A stretch of DNA of 53,264 nt. Source: JBCBJX01 sp038522735. GTDB taxonomy: Bacteria > Pseudomonadota > Alphaproteobacteria > Caulobacterales > Parvularculaceae. Positions 15,608 to 25,048 of the stretch are shown piece by piece. The notes under the pieces were generated by a model. The model saw only the letters and a program-made list of their open reading frames with translations. It was not told the DNA's origin and ran no database searches. A program made the position numbers and the translations under genes. Position 1 is the first letter of the stretch. Every line of letters begins with the position of its first letter. The stretch covers positions 1 to 53,264 of the forward strand of contig JBCBJX010000011.1 in NCBI GenBank assembly GCA_038522735.1, read 5' to 3'.

Positions 15608-17527
15608 CTAAAGACCGAGCTCGTCCAGCTTCGGCGCCAGCGCTTCGCGTCCGAACCATTCGGCCGCCGGCCGCGACAGATGGTGCTTGTCGTAGCTCAT
15701 GAGATGGCCGTCGACGAACGGCGAGCAGGACCGGCCGTCGCAGAAGCGCTCGCGCTTGGAGATGAAGACGCCGCCCGCCTTTTCGGTCGTCGCGCGCAGG
15801 CGCCCCTCGATCCGCCAGATGTTGTCGGCGATCGTCTCCTCCGGGATCGGATCGCCGGGCCGCAGTTCCGCGTCGTGCGCGATCTTCGACAGGAATTCGC
15901 GCGTCATCACCGCATTGCCGAAAACCACGACCTGCGGAACGCCGACCGACTTCAGATGGGCGACCGTCTCCGCCAGAAGCGGCAGCTGCGCCGGCCGCAC
16001 CAGCGCGTTGATCAGAACGATATCGACCTCGCGCAGCATGTCGGTCTCCCCGAAAACGCGCTCCACGTGCTCGGCGCAGGCCGCAAGCTCCGCGCCGCGC
16101 GGTCCGTCGCGCCCCGCCCGCGCTCGTTCTTCAAGGTGCGCGCGGGCGCCCACGAAAACCGCGCATGAGGCGCGCCCGCCGAACAGGATGTTGGCATCAG
16201 GACGCGCCGCATGCGCCATGTTCCAGGCGTCCAAAGCGTGGCTGTCGCCGAGCACCAGAATGTTGAGGACGTCCGGCTTCGGCTCGAGGCAGGTCTGACC
16301 GCAGGCCGGCCACTTGTGGAGAAGCCGGTCGGCTTTCGCCTCTTCGATCGTCATAACAACGTAGTCAGATGAGGTCGCGGAGCGCGCATGCAGCAACGCC
16401 CCGCCTGCCAGCGCCACAGCGGCTGCCGTGGAGGCCCCAAGCGCCGCGAGAAAACGCTGATTGACGGGAAGCGGCCCCTCGCCGGCCCGTCGAAACGGTG
16501 TCTCGACCAACCGGTGCAGCGCATAGCCGAGGGCGACCGACAGCCCGAGCAGCAGAACCGTCTCGGCGCGGTTGATATGTCCCGGCCGCGCTGCGAGGTA
16601 GAGGACGATCGCCGGCCAGTGGACAAGATAGAGGCTGTAGGAAATCCGGCCGATGAAGACAGCGGGCGGATTGTCGAGGAGCCGCGCCGCCCGGCCGCCG
16701 CCGCCTGCGACGATGATCGCCGCGGCTCCGAATGTCGGAAGGAGCGCTGAAACGCCCGGAAACGCTGTCTGCGGACCGTAATAGCGGCCCGCCCAGAGGA
16801 TCGTCGCAAGCCCGGCGACGATCAAAGGGCCGGCGGCCCATCTCGGCCGGAGCCGCCCGATAACCGGGTCGCCGACGGCGATCAGCGCGCCGATCGCAAA
16901 TTGCCACGCGCGCAGGGGTGACAGGTAAAACGCTGCAGACGGATAGGATCTGAGAACGAGTTCGCAAGCGATAAAGCCGCCGGCGGCCACCGCGCCGAGG
17001 GCTATGGCCCGTCCCGCGCTCCCGAGTTTAGCAGTAAGGAGCAGCAGCGCCGGCCAGACGAGATAAAACTGCTCCTCAACGCCGAGCGACCATGTATGGA
17101 GGAGCGGCTTGGTGATCGCATCGGCGTCCCAGTAGCCGCTTTCGATCCAAAAGAGGACGTTTGAGACCGAGAGCGCCGCCGCCGCGGCCGCCCGCGCGGC
17201 TTTCTCAGCGGACGCCGGATCAAGGACGACGGCGCCGACGAGCGTCGTCCCGATGATGGTTGCAAGAAGCGCAGGGTAAAGCCGGCGCAGCCTCGCGAGA
17301 TAGAAGCGCGTCAACGAAAACGCATCGCCGTCGGCGATAATATTCCGGGTGATGAGATAGCCGGAAATGACGAAAAATACGTCGACGCCGACATAGCCGC
17401 CCTGGACGAGGCTGACGTCAAGATGAAACAGGAGAACCAGGACCACCGCAACGGCGCGCAGGCCGTCGATCTCCGGCCGATACGGACGTTTCGCTCGATC
17501 CGGCGTCGCCGGCGCCGCGCGGCTCAC
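15608..17527 (-). CDS. Acyltransferase-3 / SGNH membrane O-acyltransferase (OafA type)
   Basis: The 639-residue protein has a membrane acyltransferase-3 domain of about ten spans (residues about 10-370: YRPEIDGLRAVAVVLVLLFH, GGYVGVDVFFVISGYLIT, SLGVEEQFYLVWP) and a periplasmic SGNH domain (VLGDSHALDAW; closing DKHHLS). Such proteins O-acetylate LPS O-antigen, capsule or peptidoglycan sugars. Start GTG 17527 overlaps the tkt stop (GTGA), so it depends on tkt translation. The frame is open further upstream into tkt, but that part is a shadow. Confidence 0.9.
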   Translation of the reverse strand: MSRAAPATPDRAKRPYRPEIDGLRAVAVVLVLLFHLDVSLVQGGYVGVDVFFVISGYLITRNIIADGDAFSLTRFYLARLRRLYPALLATIIGTTLVGAVVLDPASAEKAARAAAAAALSVSNVLFWIESGYWDADAITKPLLHTWSLGVEEQFYLVWPALLLLTAKLGSAGRAIALGAVAAGGFIACELVLRSYPSAAFYLSPLRAWQFAIGALIAVGDPVIGRLRPRWAAGPLIVAGLATILWAGRYYGPQTAFPGVSALLPTFGAAAIIVAGGGGRAARLLDNPPAVFIGRISYSLYLVHWPAIVLYLAARPGHINRAETVLLLGLSVALGYALHRLVETPFRRAGEGPLPVNQRFLAALGASTAAAVALAGGALLHARSATSSDYVVMTIEEAKADRLLHKWPACGQTCLEPKPDVLNILVLGDSHALDAWNMAHAARPDANILFGGRASCAVFVGARAHLEERARAGRDGPRGAELAACAEHVERVFGETDMLREVDIVLINALVRPAQLPLLAETVAHLKSVGVPQVVVFGNAVMTREFLSKIAHDAELRPGDPIPEETIADNIWRIEGRLRATTEKAGGVFISKRERFCDGRSCSPFVDGHLMSYDKHHLSRPAAEWFGREALAPKLDELGL

Positions 17528-19506
17528 CTGTCGGCGAGCGTACGGATCACCATATCGGCGGCGCGCTCGGCGGTGATCCCGAAATGCTTGAACAGATCGC
17601 CGGCGGGAGCGCTGGCGCCGAAGCTCTCCATGCCGACGAAGAGGCCGCGCTCGCCGACATATTTGTCCCAGCCCAAACGGACGCCCGCCTCGATGGCGAG
17701 GCGCATCGGCGCGTCTCCGATCACCGCTGCCCGGTAGTCCGCGGGCTGTGCGTCGAACAGCGACCAGCACGGGACGGAGACGACGCGCGCGGGGACGCCT
17801 CGTTCCTTCAACAGCGCCTGTGCGGCGAGCGCGATTTCCACTTCCGAGCCCGTGGCGAAAAGCGTCGCCTGCGCAGCCCCGTCAGCCGGCGAGAGTTCAT
17901 AGGCGCCGCGGGCGCAGAGATTGTCGTCCGTATGGGTCGTGCGCAAAGGCTGCAGACCCTGGCGGGTGAGCGCGATGACGCTCGGCGCGTCGGTCGTTTC
18001 CAGCGCCGCCTGCCAGCACTCGGCAGTCTCGACCGCGTCGGCCGGGCGGAAGACATGGAGGCCCGGGATCGCCCGCAGGGCGGCGAGATGCTCGACCGGC
18101 TGGTGGGTCGGCCCGTCTTCGCCGAGGCCGATGGAATCATGGGTCATCACGTAGATGACCCGCTGCTGCATGAGAGCGGAAAGGCGGATCGCCGGTCGAC
18201 AGTAGTCGGTGAAAACGAGGAACGTCGCCCCGTACGGAACGACGCCGCCGTGGAGGGCCATGCCGTTCATGGCGGCGGCCATGCCGTGCTCGCGAATGCC
18301 GTAGTGAAGATAGCGGCCCGCGTAGTTCTCCGATGTAAGAACATCGAGATCGCCGGTCTTGGTATTGTTCGACCCCGTCAGATCCGCCGAGCCGCCGATG
18401 GTCGTCGGCAGGACGGCGTTGATCGCCTCCAGCGCCGACTGAGACGCCTTCCGTGTCGCGAGTTTCGCCGGTGCTTCGGCGAGCGCGCGTTTGTGGTCGG
18501 AAATCGCTGCGGCGATGTTCGGCAGATCAGCGTCGGAGAGCGCTCTCTTGAAGAGAGCAGCGCGGTCGGACGCTGCGAGGCGCCCTTCCCACGCCGATCG
18601 CGCCTCAGCCCCGCGAGCGCCGAAGCCGCGCCATGCCGAGAGGATCGGCTCCGGAATCTCGAACGGCGCGTGGGGCCAACCGAGGGCGTCCCGGGCGCCG
18701 GCGATTTCGTCCGCACCGAGGGGCGCGCCGTGGCTCGACGCCTTGCCGGCCTTGGTCGGCGCGCCCTTGCCGATGGTCGTGCGGCAGGCGATGAGGACCG
18801 GCCGGTCGGAGGTCTGAGCATCCTTCAATGCCGCTCCGATTTCGTCCGGGTCGTGACCATCGATGCGTGAGCACGACCAGCCGGAGGCTTCGAACCGCGC
18901 CAGCTGATCGGTGGAATCGGAGAGGCTTACCGGCCCGTCGATGGAGATCCCGTTATCGTCCCAGAGAACGATCAGCTTATTGAGTTTCAGGTGCCCGGCG
19001 AGGGAGATCGCTTCTTGCGAGATCCCCTCCATCAGGCATCCGTCACCCGCGATGACGTAGGTGCGGTGATTGACGAGATCCGAGCCGTAGCGCGCTGCAA
19101 GATGGGCTTCGGCTATGGCCATGCCGACGGCGTTGCCGAGCCCCTGCCCCAACGGCCCGGTCGTCGTCTCGACCGCCGGGGCGTGGCCGAATTCCGGGTG
19201 CCCCGCCGTCTTCGCGCCGAGCTGGCGGAAGTTCTTGATGTCCTCGATCGCCATCCCCTCATAGCCCAGAAGATAGGCGAGCGCGTAGATCAGCATGGAG
19301 CCGTGGCCGGCCGAGAGGACGAAACGGTCCCGGTCCGGCCAGTCGGGCGCGGCCGCGTCGAACCGCATCACCTCGCCGAAGAGCACTGTCGCGACGTCCG
19401 CCATTCCCATGGGCATGCCCGGATGGCCGGACTTCGCGGCCTCCACCGCGTCCATCGAAAGCGCCCGGACGGCGTTGGCGAGATCGGCGTGGGCGATGTC
19501 GGACAT
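17524..19506 (-). CDS. tkt: Transketolase
   Basis: Thiamine-diphosphate enzyme of the pentose phosphate and Calvin-type sugar interconversions. The 660-residue protein has the AKSGHPGMPMGMADVA start motif, GDGCLMEGISQEAISLAGHL followed by KLNKLIVLWDDNGIS (ThDP/Mg site), and THDSIGLGEDGPTHQPVEHL with the catalytic Glu region. Start ATG 19506 was chosen at MSDIAHADLANAVRALSMDA; the frame is open 14 codons earlier. Coupled to the acyltransferase gene downstream. Confidence 0.96.
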   Translation of the reverse strand: MSDIAHADLANAVRALSMDAVEAAKSGHPGMPMGMADVATVLFGEVMRFDAAAPDWPDRDRFVLSAGHGSMLIYALAYLLGYEGMAIEDIKNFRQLGAKTAGHPEFGHAPAVETTTGPLGQGLGNAVGMAIAEAHLAARYGSDLVNHRTYVIAGDGCLMEGISQEAISLAGHLKLNKLIVLWDDNGISIDGPVSLSDSTDQLARFEASGWSCSRIDGHDPDEIGAALKDAQTSDRPVLIACRTTIGKGAPTKAGKASSHGAPLGADEIAGARDALGWPHAPFEIPEPILSAWRGFGARGAEARSAWEGRLAASDRAALFKRALSDADLPNIAAAISDHKRALAEAPAKLATRKASQSALEAINAVLPTTIGGSADLTGSNNTKTGDLDVLTSENYAGRYLHYGIREHGMAAAMNGMALHGGVVPYGATFLVFTDYCRPAIRLSALMQQRVIYVMTHDSIGLGEDGPTHQPVEHLAALRAIPGLHVFRPADAVETAECWQAALETTDAPSVIALTRQGLQPLRTTHTDDNLCARGAYELSPADGAAQATLFATGSEVEIALAAQALLKERGVPARVVSVPCWSLFDAQPADYRAAVIGDAPMRLAIEAGVRLGWDKYVGERGLFVGMESFGASAPAGDLFKHFGITAERAADMVIRTLADR

Positions 19507-19611
19507 GTCGGCTCCGTCAGCGGGTGGAAAGAGAGCGCGTGATGGCACGCGTCCCGGCTCGCGTCCATGCGCGAAGCCCGTAGGGCAAGCCGTCCGAACA
19601 CTTGGAGAATT

Positions 19612-19687
19612 TGGTGAGCCCGACAGGATTCGAACCTGTGACCCGCTGATTAAAAGTCAGCTGCTCTACCAACTGAGCTACGGGCCC
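19612..19687 (-). tRNA. tRNA-Lys (anticodon TTT)
   Basis: Minus-strand cloverleaf: acceptor GGGCCCG with CGGGCTC, D-arm GCTCAGTTGGTAGAGC, anticodon loop CTTTTAA giving TTT, T-loop TTCGAAT, discriminator A and encoded CCA (plus-strand tgg at 19612-19614). Confidence 0.97.
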
Positions 19688-19785
19688 GACCGAGCGCGCT
19701 TACCTAGAGAGACGCGGCGGCGGCGTCAACGCCGCTCGCCGCGACAGGCGCGCGCGATTGTTCAGAAGCGCGAAAGGCCGCCTGC

Positions 19786-20280
19786 TCAGAATTTCACGAT
19801 GACCGCGAGCGACAGCTCGTTCGCTTCCGCGCCGTCGCCGTAGTCGGTGCGGTCGTAGCCGGCGCGCGCCGCGAAGGGCGTCGCCGGCACGTTCAACCGG
19901 ACGCCTGCGCCGACCGAGTAGCCTGTCTCTTCAACAGACACCGAACCGATGGAGTATTCAGCCTGAACCAGGCCCGCTCTGCCGTAGAGAGAAAACGTCG
20001 GGACGATCGGGTAGCGCGCGACGCCGAAGACGCCGGCTTTGTAATCGAGCTCCAGACCGTCTGGATCCGAAATGCCGGTGAGGACTTCCGCCTCAACGCC
20101 GAAGAACTTCGCGATATCGAGACCGAAGCGGCCCCCGAGCGCGTCCACCTGGGCGCCCCCGTCGTCGAAATCGATATTGGCGTAGACGGCTTCAAACCGC
20201 GGCGAGACCAGGAAGTTTCCGGCGGCGGCCGGCGTGATCAGGGCGCCGATCGCGGCGGCGCTGGCGAGATATTTCAACAT
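19786..20280 (-). CDS. Outer-membrane beta-barrel protein (OmpA/opacity-type)
   Basis: The 164-residue protein has a signal peptide (MLKYLASAAAIGALITPAAA) and alternating hydrophobic strands typical of a small eight-strand barrel, with GLDIAKFFGVEAEVLTG, ARYPIVPTFSLYGRAGL and a terminal Phe (LSLAVIVKF), the signal for outer-membrane assembly. No peptidoglycan-binding domain. Start ATG 20280 has GGGGA upstream; the longer frame to 20418 has no signal peptide. Role unknown. Confidence 0.85.
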   Translation of the reverse strand: MLKYLASAAAIGALITPAAAGNFLVSPRFEAVYANIDFDDGGAQVDALGGRFGLDIAKFFGVEAEVLTGISDPDGLELDYKAGVFGVARYPIVPTFSLYGRAGLVQAEYSIGSVSVEETGYSVGAGVRLNVPATPFAARAGYDRTDYGDGAEANELSLAVIVKF

Positions 20281-20353
20281 GAAGGTCCCCTTCTGATGTC
20301 CGCCGGCGATTCGGCCGGCCCCGGCGGGTTCATAGCACCGGTCGGCGGCGGCG

Positions 20354-21499
20354 TCAGGCGTCTGGGCCGGACCCGTCGCGGACGGCTTTCGATCGACGTT
20401 CCTGGAACGCCGCCTCAAAATCGGCGAAGCGCCCGGCGGCGATGGCGGCGCGCATGGCCGCCATCAGCTCCTGATAATAGGCGATGTTGTGCCAGCTTAA
20501 GAGCATCGGCCCAAGATATTCGCCGGCCTTGAAGAGGTGGTGGAGATAGGCCTTGGAATAGCGCGAGGAGGCCGGGCACGGACTCTCGGGATCAAGCGGG
20601 GCGGCGTCCTCTGCGAAGGCGGCGTTCTTGATGTTCAGGGGCCCTTCTTTGGTCCAGGCCTGACCGTGGCGGCCGGAGCGGGTCGGCGCGACGCAGTCGA
20701 ACATGTCGACGCCGCGCTTCACCGCGCCGACGAGATCGTCCGGTTTGCCGACGCCCATGAGGTAGCGCGGCTTCTCCTGCGGCATATAGGGCGTTGTGAA
20801 ATCGAGGACGTCGAACATCGCCCCCTGTCCTTCGCCGACCGCGAGGCCGCCGACGGAGTATCCCGGGAAGTCCATAGCCGCGAGCGTCTCGACGGACCGC
20901 CTGCGGAGGTCTTCATAGACGCCGCCCTGCACGATGCCGAAAAGCGCTCGACCGGCCCTTCCGTATTCCTCAAACGCTTTCTTTGAACGCTCCGCCCACC
21001 GATGGGTGAGGTCGAGGGAGGTTTCGACGGCCGAGCGCTCGATCGGATAAGGCGGACATTCGTCCAGCACCATCTGGATGTCGGCGCCCAGCAGGTTCTG
21101 GATTTCGACGGAGCGTTCCGGCGTCAGCATGTGACGCGAGCCGTCGATATGGCTCTGGAAGGAGACGCCCTCCTCCGTCAGCTTCCGGAGCTTGGCGAGG
21201 GACATGACCTGGAAGCCGCCGGAGTCCGTCAGGATCGGGCCCTTCCATTGCATGAAATGGTGCAGGCCGCCGAGTCGCGCGACGCGCTCGGCTCCGGGGC
21301 GCAGCATCAGATGATAGGTGTTGCCGAGGATAATGTCAGCCCCCGTCTCTTTCACATGCTCCGGGTGCATGGCTTTGACGGTCGCGGCGGTGCCGACGGG
21401 CATGAAGGCGGGGGTGCGGACGTCGCCGCGGGGCGTCGAGACGAGCCCCGTGCGCGCCCACCCGTCCGTTGCCGTCAGAGTGAAAGAGAAGCCGCTCAC
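20354..21499 (-). CDS. tgt: Queuine tRNA-ribosyltransferase
   Basis: Replaces the wobble guanine of tRNAs with GUN anticodons by preQ1. The 381-residue protein has GTAATVKAMHPEHV, the ILGNTYHLMLRPG motif, DSGGFQVMSLAKLRK with the catalytic Asp, GIVQGGVYEDLR, and the C-terminal zinc motif CVAPTRSGRHGQAW... with LHHLFKAGEYLGPMLLSWHN. Starts on GTG 21499, overlapping queA by 4 bp. queA and tgt together make the queuosine modification from imported or made preQ1. Confidence 0.97.
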   Translation of the reverse strand: MSGFSFTLTATDGWARTGLVSTPRGDVRTPAFMPVGTAATVKAMHPEHVKETGADIILGNTYHLMLRPGAERVARLGGLHHFMQWKGPILTDSGGFQVMSLAKLRKLTEEGVSFQSHIDGSRHMLTPERSVEIQNLLGADIQMVLDECPPYPIERSAVETSLDLTHRWAERSKKAFEEYGRAGRALFGIVQGGVYEDLRRRSVETLAAMDFPGYSVGGLAVGEGQGAMFDVLDFTTPYMPQEKPRYLMGVGKPDDLVGAVKRGVDMFDCVAPTRSGRHGQAWTKEGPLNIKNAAFAEDAAPLDPESPCPASSRYSKAYLHHLFKAGEYLGPMLLSWHNIAYYQELMAAMRAAIAAGRFADFEAAFQERRSKAVRDGSGPDA

Positions 21500-22581
21500 G
21501 ACGTCGCCTCCGCCGCGATCCGGGCGCTCTCGTTCGGGATCAAAGAGGCGTCGCCATAAGAGAAAAACCGGTAGCCCGCCTTGATCGCGTGGGCGTAGGC
21601 GGCCTTCATGCGCTCGGTTCCGGCGAGAGCCGAGACCAGCATGAACAGCGTCGAGCGCGGTAGGTGGAAGTTCGTCATCAGTAGGTCAATCGACCGGACG
21701 GGCGCGCCCGGCGTGATGAAGATGTCGGTCTCACCGGCGAAGGGGTGGACGACGCCGCCCAGGTCGCAGGCGCTCTCAAGGATGCGGAGCGAGGTGGTGC
21801 CGACGGCGACGACACGCCCGCCGGCGTCTCGGGTCCGCGCGATCTCTTCGGCCGCCTCCTCGGACACCTCTCCGTATTCGGCGTGCATGACATGGTTGTC
21901 CGTATCTTCCGCCGAGACGGGCAGGAACGTCCCGGCTCCGACGTGAAGGGTCACCGACGTCCGCCTCACGCCCGAAGCGGCGAGGCGGTCCAAGAGGTCC
22001 GGCGTGAAGTGCAGTCCTGCTGTCGGCGCGGCGACCGAGCCGTCCCTCTCCGCGAATGCGGTTTGATAATCCTCCGTATCTGCCTCATCAGGCGCCCGGC
22101 GACGAGCGATGTAAGGCGGCAATGGCGGGGCGCCCGCTGCATCGACAGCCGCGTCGAGATCGGCGCCCGCCCGATCGAACCGCAGGCGGACGACCGCGCG
22201 GTCGATCGCCTCGACGACTGCGGAGAAACCGCCGAACCCGAGCGTATCCGCCGCCTTGAGGCGTTTCAGCGGCCGCACGAACGCGTCCCATGCGTCGTCG
22301 CTGCGGCGTTTGATGAGCGTTACGTCGATCGCGACGTCCCCGCCGCTTCCTTCGGCCCGCGCAGGTCGAACCGCCTTCAGTTGCGCGTTCAGAACGCGCG
22401 TGTCGTTTACGACGAGGAGATCGCCCGCCCTCAGAACGTCGGGCAGCTCCCGGACGATCCGGTCCTCGAAAGCGCGGCCTCCGGGCCGGACGACGAGCAA
22501 GCGGGCCGCGTCGCGCGGCTTCGCCGGGCGCAGAGCGATCCGGTCGTCAGGGAGGTCGAAGTCAAAGGCGTCGACGCGCAT
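21496..22581 (-). CDS. queA: S-adenosylmethionine:tRNA ribosyltransferase-isomerase
   Basis: Transfers and rearranges the ribosyl part of SAM onto preQ1 in tRNA to give epoxyqueuosine. The 361-residue protein begins MRVDAFDFDLPDDRIALRPA, contains LLVVNDTRVLNAQL, AAPTAGLHFTPDLLD, LHVGAGTFLPV, and NFHLPRSTLFMLVSAL, all family signatures. It runs into tgt by GTGA overlap. Normal length. Confidence 0.97.
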   Translation of the reverse strand: MRVDAFDFDLPDDRIALRPAKPRDAARLLVVRPGGRAFEDRIVRELPDVLRAGDLLVVNDTRVLNAQLKAVRPARAEGSGGDVAIDVTLIKRRSDDAWDAFVRPLKRLKAADTLGFGGFSAVVEAIDRAVVRLRFDRAGADLDAAVDAAGAPPLPPYIARRRAPDEADTEDYQTAFAERDGSVAAPTAGLHFTPDLLDRLAASGVRRTSVTLHVGAGTFLPVSAEDTDNHVMHAEYGEVSEEAAEEIARTRDAGGRVVAVGTTSLRILESACDLGGVVHPFAGETDIFITPGAPVRSIDLLMTNFHLPRSTLFMLVSALAGTERMKAAYAHAIKAGYRFFSYGDASLIPNESARIAAEATS

Positions 22582-22628
22582 CGCGGCGCTCTATCGGGCG
22601 GGACCGCGACGCGCAAGAAGGCGGCTGG

Positions 22629-23102
22629 TCACGCCCCTGTCGCGCTCTCCAGAAACGCGACGAACTCCATCAGCGCCGTATCGAACCAGTCGAGATTGTC
22701 GGCGATGGTCGTCTCGTCCAGGCCGCCGTCCGCGGCGATCGGATGGTCGAGGCCGACCACGCCGTCGGAGAGCTTGTAGGCGCGCCCGACGAGGCTCGTC
22801 GCGTTCCAGGCGTTGAGGACGTCAAGCGAGGGTTCCTCATCGGGCTCGGGGAAGGCGACGAACAGAACCTCGTCGCACTCGGCGTCGAAGCCGACATCCT
22901 CCCGCTCGCAGTTATAGAACTGCACCTCGAAGGGAATGTCCTCAATCTCGCTCAGGATGACGATTTCGTCGTCCTTGATAAGCGCCTGACCGCCATAGCC
23001 TACATTGCGCATCACTTCCGCAACGCGCGAGACGCGGACGCCCGCCTCCGCGTTCGCCGCGATCGCCGCGAAACCCGCCGAGAGAGCGATGATGAAGCGC
23101 AT
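22629..23102 (-). CDS. Exported YbjN-domain protein
   Basis: The 157-residue protein has a signal peptide (MRFIIALSAGFAAIAANA) and a YbjN-like alpha/beta domain: DVLNAWNATSLVGRAYKLSD for the middle helix and strand, and DNLDWFDTALMEFVAFLES at the end. YbjN proteins are small, CesT/TY-like folds; some act as sensory or chaperone-like modules, but a signal peptide puts this one in the periplasm. ATG 23102 is preferred over an open frame reaching 23135. Its place between cyclophilin and queA genes gives no clear hint of its task. Confidence 0.75.
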   Translation of the reverse strand: MRFIIALSAGFAAIAANAEAGVRVSRVAEVMRNVGYGGQALIKDDEIVILSEIEDIPFEVQFYNCEREDVGFDAECDEVLFVAFPEPDEEPSLDVLNAWNATSLVGRAYKLSDGVVGLDHPIAADGGLDETTIADNLDWFDTALMEFVAFLESATGA

Positions 23103-23176
23103 CCCCGGAACCCTCGAAAACACCATTAACCGCAAGTCTCGACGCTATCGGGGCCGGGGCCGCGTGTCCAACGGGA

Positions 23177-23632
23177 TTACGCCGCCTTTCGGAAAGTGAC
23201 GATTTTCGTCGGGCTCGCCGGCGGCTCGCCGCGGGCGACGGCGTCGACGTTCTCCATGCCGGAGACGACCTTGCCCCAGACCGTGTACTGGCCGTCAAGG
23301 AAGCTTGCGTCGTCGAAGACGATGAAGAACTGGCTGGACGCGGAATTCGGGTTCTGGGAGCGCGCCATGGAGCATACGCCCCGCTGGTGGGAGACGTCGT
23401 TGAACTCGGCGGGAATGTTGCTCCCCGCGCCGCCCATGCCGGTGCCGTCAGGGCAGCCGCCCTGGGCCATGAAGCCCTCAATCACCCGGTGAAAGGTGAG
23501 GCCGTCGTAAAAGCCGTCCTCAGCGAGCGCAGTGATCTGCGCGACATGCTTCGGCGCCTTGTCGGGGTAAGTCTCGATCACGACTTCGCCGGTCTCGAGG
23601 GTCAGTACGAGGCGGTTCTCAGTATCCGTCAA
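23177..23632 (-). CDS. Cytoplasmic cyclophilin-type peptidyl-prolyl isomerase
   Basis: The 151-residue protein is a bare cyclophilin domain: FHRVIEGFMAQGGCPDGTG, ARSQNPNSASSQFFIVFDDA with the catalytic region, and VWGKVVSGMENVDAVARGEP. It speeds cis-trans isomerisation of peptide bonds before proline. No ATG lies before the domain; the likely start is TTG 23632, which overlaps the stop of the periplasmic paralogue (TTGA). It has no signal peptide, so it is expected in the cytoplasm. Confidence 0.88.
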   Translation of the reverse strand: MTDTENRLVLTLETGEVVIETYPDKAPKHVAQITALAEDGFYDGLTFHRVIEGFMAQGGCPDGTGMGGAGSNIPAEFNDVSHQRGVCSMARSQNPNSASSQFFIVFDDASFLDGQYTVWGKVVSGMENVDAVARGEPPASPTKIVTFRKAA

Positions 23633-24516
23633 AACGTCACTTCTCCGTTGATGCGCGCCGGAACGGGGATACGGCAGATATCGCGGACGAAGCCGACGCG
23701 GTCTTCCTCCGGCTCGCGGGAATAGACGGGAAACTTGGCGAGATAGGCGCTGAACGCCTGGCTGTCCGTGCGCATGACTTCGACCGCAGGCGGAGACGGA
23801 AGGTCGGTCGCGATGCGCGCCCGGAGGATCTTGCCCGGTCGCTCCGGCGGTTCGCCGCGCGGCAGGGCGTCGACGGCGCGGTGGCCGCTCACCACCTGTC
23901 CCCATACGGTGTACCGCCGATCGAGAGAGGTGCGGGCGTCGTCGAACACGATGAAGAACTGGCTGTTGGCGGAGTTCGGGTCGCCGGACCGGGCCATGGA
24001 GACCGCGCCGCGGCAATGGAGCGGCCAGCTCGGCAGGGCGCCGTCGGCCGGGACGGCGCGGCTTTGCTCGGGCAAGGTGCCGACCGGCGCGCCGCGCACA
24101 TAGCCGACGCGAGCGGCGACGGTGTCGCGGCCGAGCAAGCGGAAGTCTTCCGTGCTCCTCGTCTTGTAGGTGAATTCCGCCTGGAGGTCCGGTTTGTCCG
24201 AGCCTCCCGTGCCGTCGCCGCCCGGGTCGCCGCCCTGGGCCATAAAACCGTCGATCACGCGGTGAAAGAGGAGGCCGTCATAGAAGCGGTCCCGGGTCAG
24301 CTCCTTGATGCGCTGCACATGGCCGGGGGCGAAATCCTCGCGCATCTCGACGATCACCTCGCCGGTCGTCAGGGTGAGGACGAGCAGGTCGTCCGGGTCC
24401 GCCGTGCGCCATGCTGAGGCGGGCGCCGCGTTCACGACGTCGACGGCAGTTTCCTGCGCGAAAGCGGGCGCGGCGATCATCCCGGCGCCGAGCGCTGAAA
24501 ATACAAAAGAACGCAT
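23629..24516 (-). CDS. Periplasmic cyclophilin-type peptidyl-prolyl isomerase
   Basis: The 295-residue protein has a signal peptide (MRSFVFSALGAGMIAAPAFA) and a cyclophilin domain (about residues 42-215: FHRVIDGFMAQGGDPGGDGT; ARSGDPNSANSQFFIVFDDA; VWGQVVSGHRAVDALPRGEP). It is longer than usual, with an insert between the two motifs (about 115-150) and a C-terminal extension of about 75 residues. It probably helps fold envelope proteins. Start ATG 24516 with GGAG upstream; the frame is open to 24612. Coupled to the cytoplasmic paralogue that follows. Confidence 0.9.
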   Translation of the reverse strand: MRSFVFSALGAGMIAAPAFAQETAVDVVNAAPASAWRTADPDDLLVLTLTTGEVIVEMREDFAPGHVQRIKELTRDRFYDGLLFHRVIDGFMAQGGDPGGDGTGGSDKPDLQAEFTYKTRSTEDFRLLGRDTVAARVGYVRGAPVGTLPEQSRAVPADGALPSWPLHCRGAVSMARSGDPNSANSQFFIVFDDARTSLDRRYTVWGQVVSGHRAVDALPRGEPPERPGKILRARIATDLPSPPAVEVMRTDSQAFSAYLAKFPVYSREPEEDRVGFVRDICRIPVPARINGEVTF

Positions 24517-24541
24517 AATTACTCCGTTGGTCGTCGATCGC

Positions 24542-25048
24542 TCAGCGAGCGAACCGGTCCCGCAGCTTTTTCGCGACGGCCGCGGGCACGAACTGATCGA
24601 CCGCTCCCCCATATTTGGCGATTTCCTTGACGAGCCGGGACGCGACCGCCTGATGGCGCGGATCGGCCATCAAGAACACCGTCTCTATGTCAGGATTGAG
24701 GGCTGCGTTCATGCCGGTCATCTGGAATTCGTATTCAAAGTCCGAAACCGCCCGAAGGCCGCGGACGATGACGTGGGCCTCCACCTCCTCGGCAAAGTGC
24801 ATCAGCAGCTTGTCGAAGGGTTTCACCACGATCGGCGTCTCCGCCGTCTCGCCGAGCGCCCTCACCTCCGCCTCAGCCATCGCGACCCGCTCGTCCGTCG
24901 TGAAGAGCGGTCCTTTGGCTTTGTTCTCGGCGATCCCGATGACGAGGTGATCGACGATCTTCAGGGCGCGCTTGATGATGTCGATATGCCCGTTGGTGAT
25001 CGGGTCGAAGGTGCCTGGGTAAAGTCCGATGACCTCGCTCGGCGTCAC
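24542..25048 (-). CDS. coaD: Phosphopantetheine adenylyltransferase
   Basis: Fourth step of coenzyme A synthesis: joins AMP to 4'-phosphopantetheine. The 168-residue protein carries the nucleotidyltransferase motif GLYPGTFDPITNGHIDIIKR, VRGLRAVSDFEYEFQM and VASRLVKEIAKYGG. Starts on GTG 25048 with a 4-bp overlap onto the gyrA stop. Normal length. Confidence 0.97.
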   Translation of the reverse strand: MTPSEVIGLYPGTFDPITNGHIDIIKRALKIVDHLVIGIAENKAKGPLFTTDERVAMAEAEVRALGETAETPIVVKPFDKLLMHFAEEVEAHVIVRGLRAVSDFEYEFQMTGMNAALNPDIETVFLMADPRHQAVASRLVKEIAKYGGAVDQFVPAAVAKKLRDRFAR

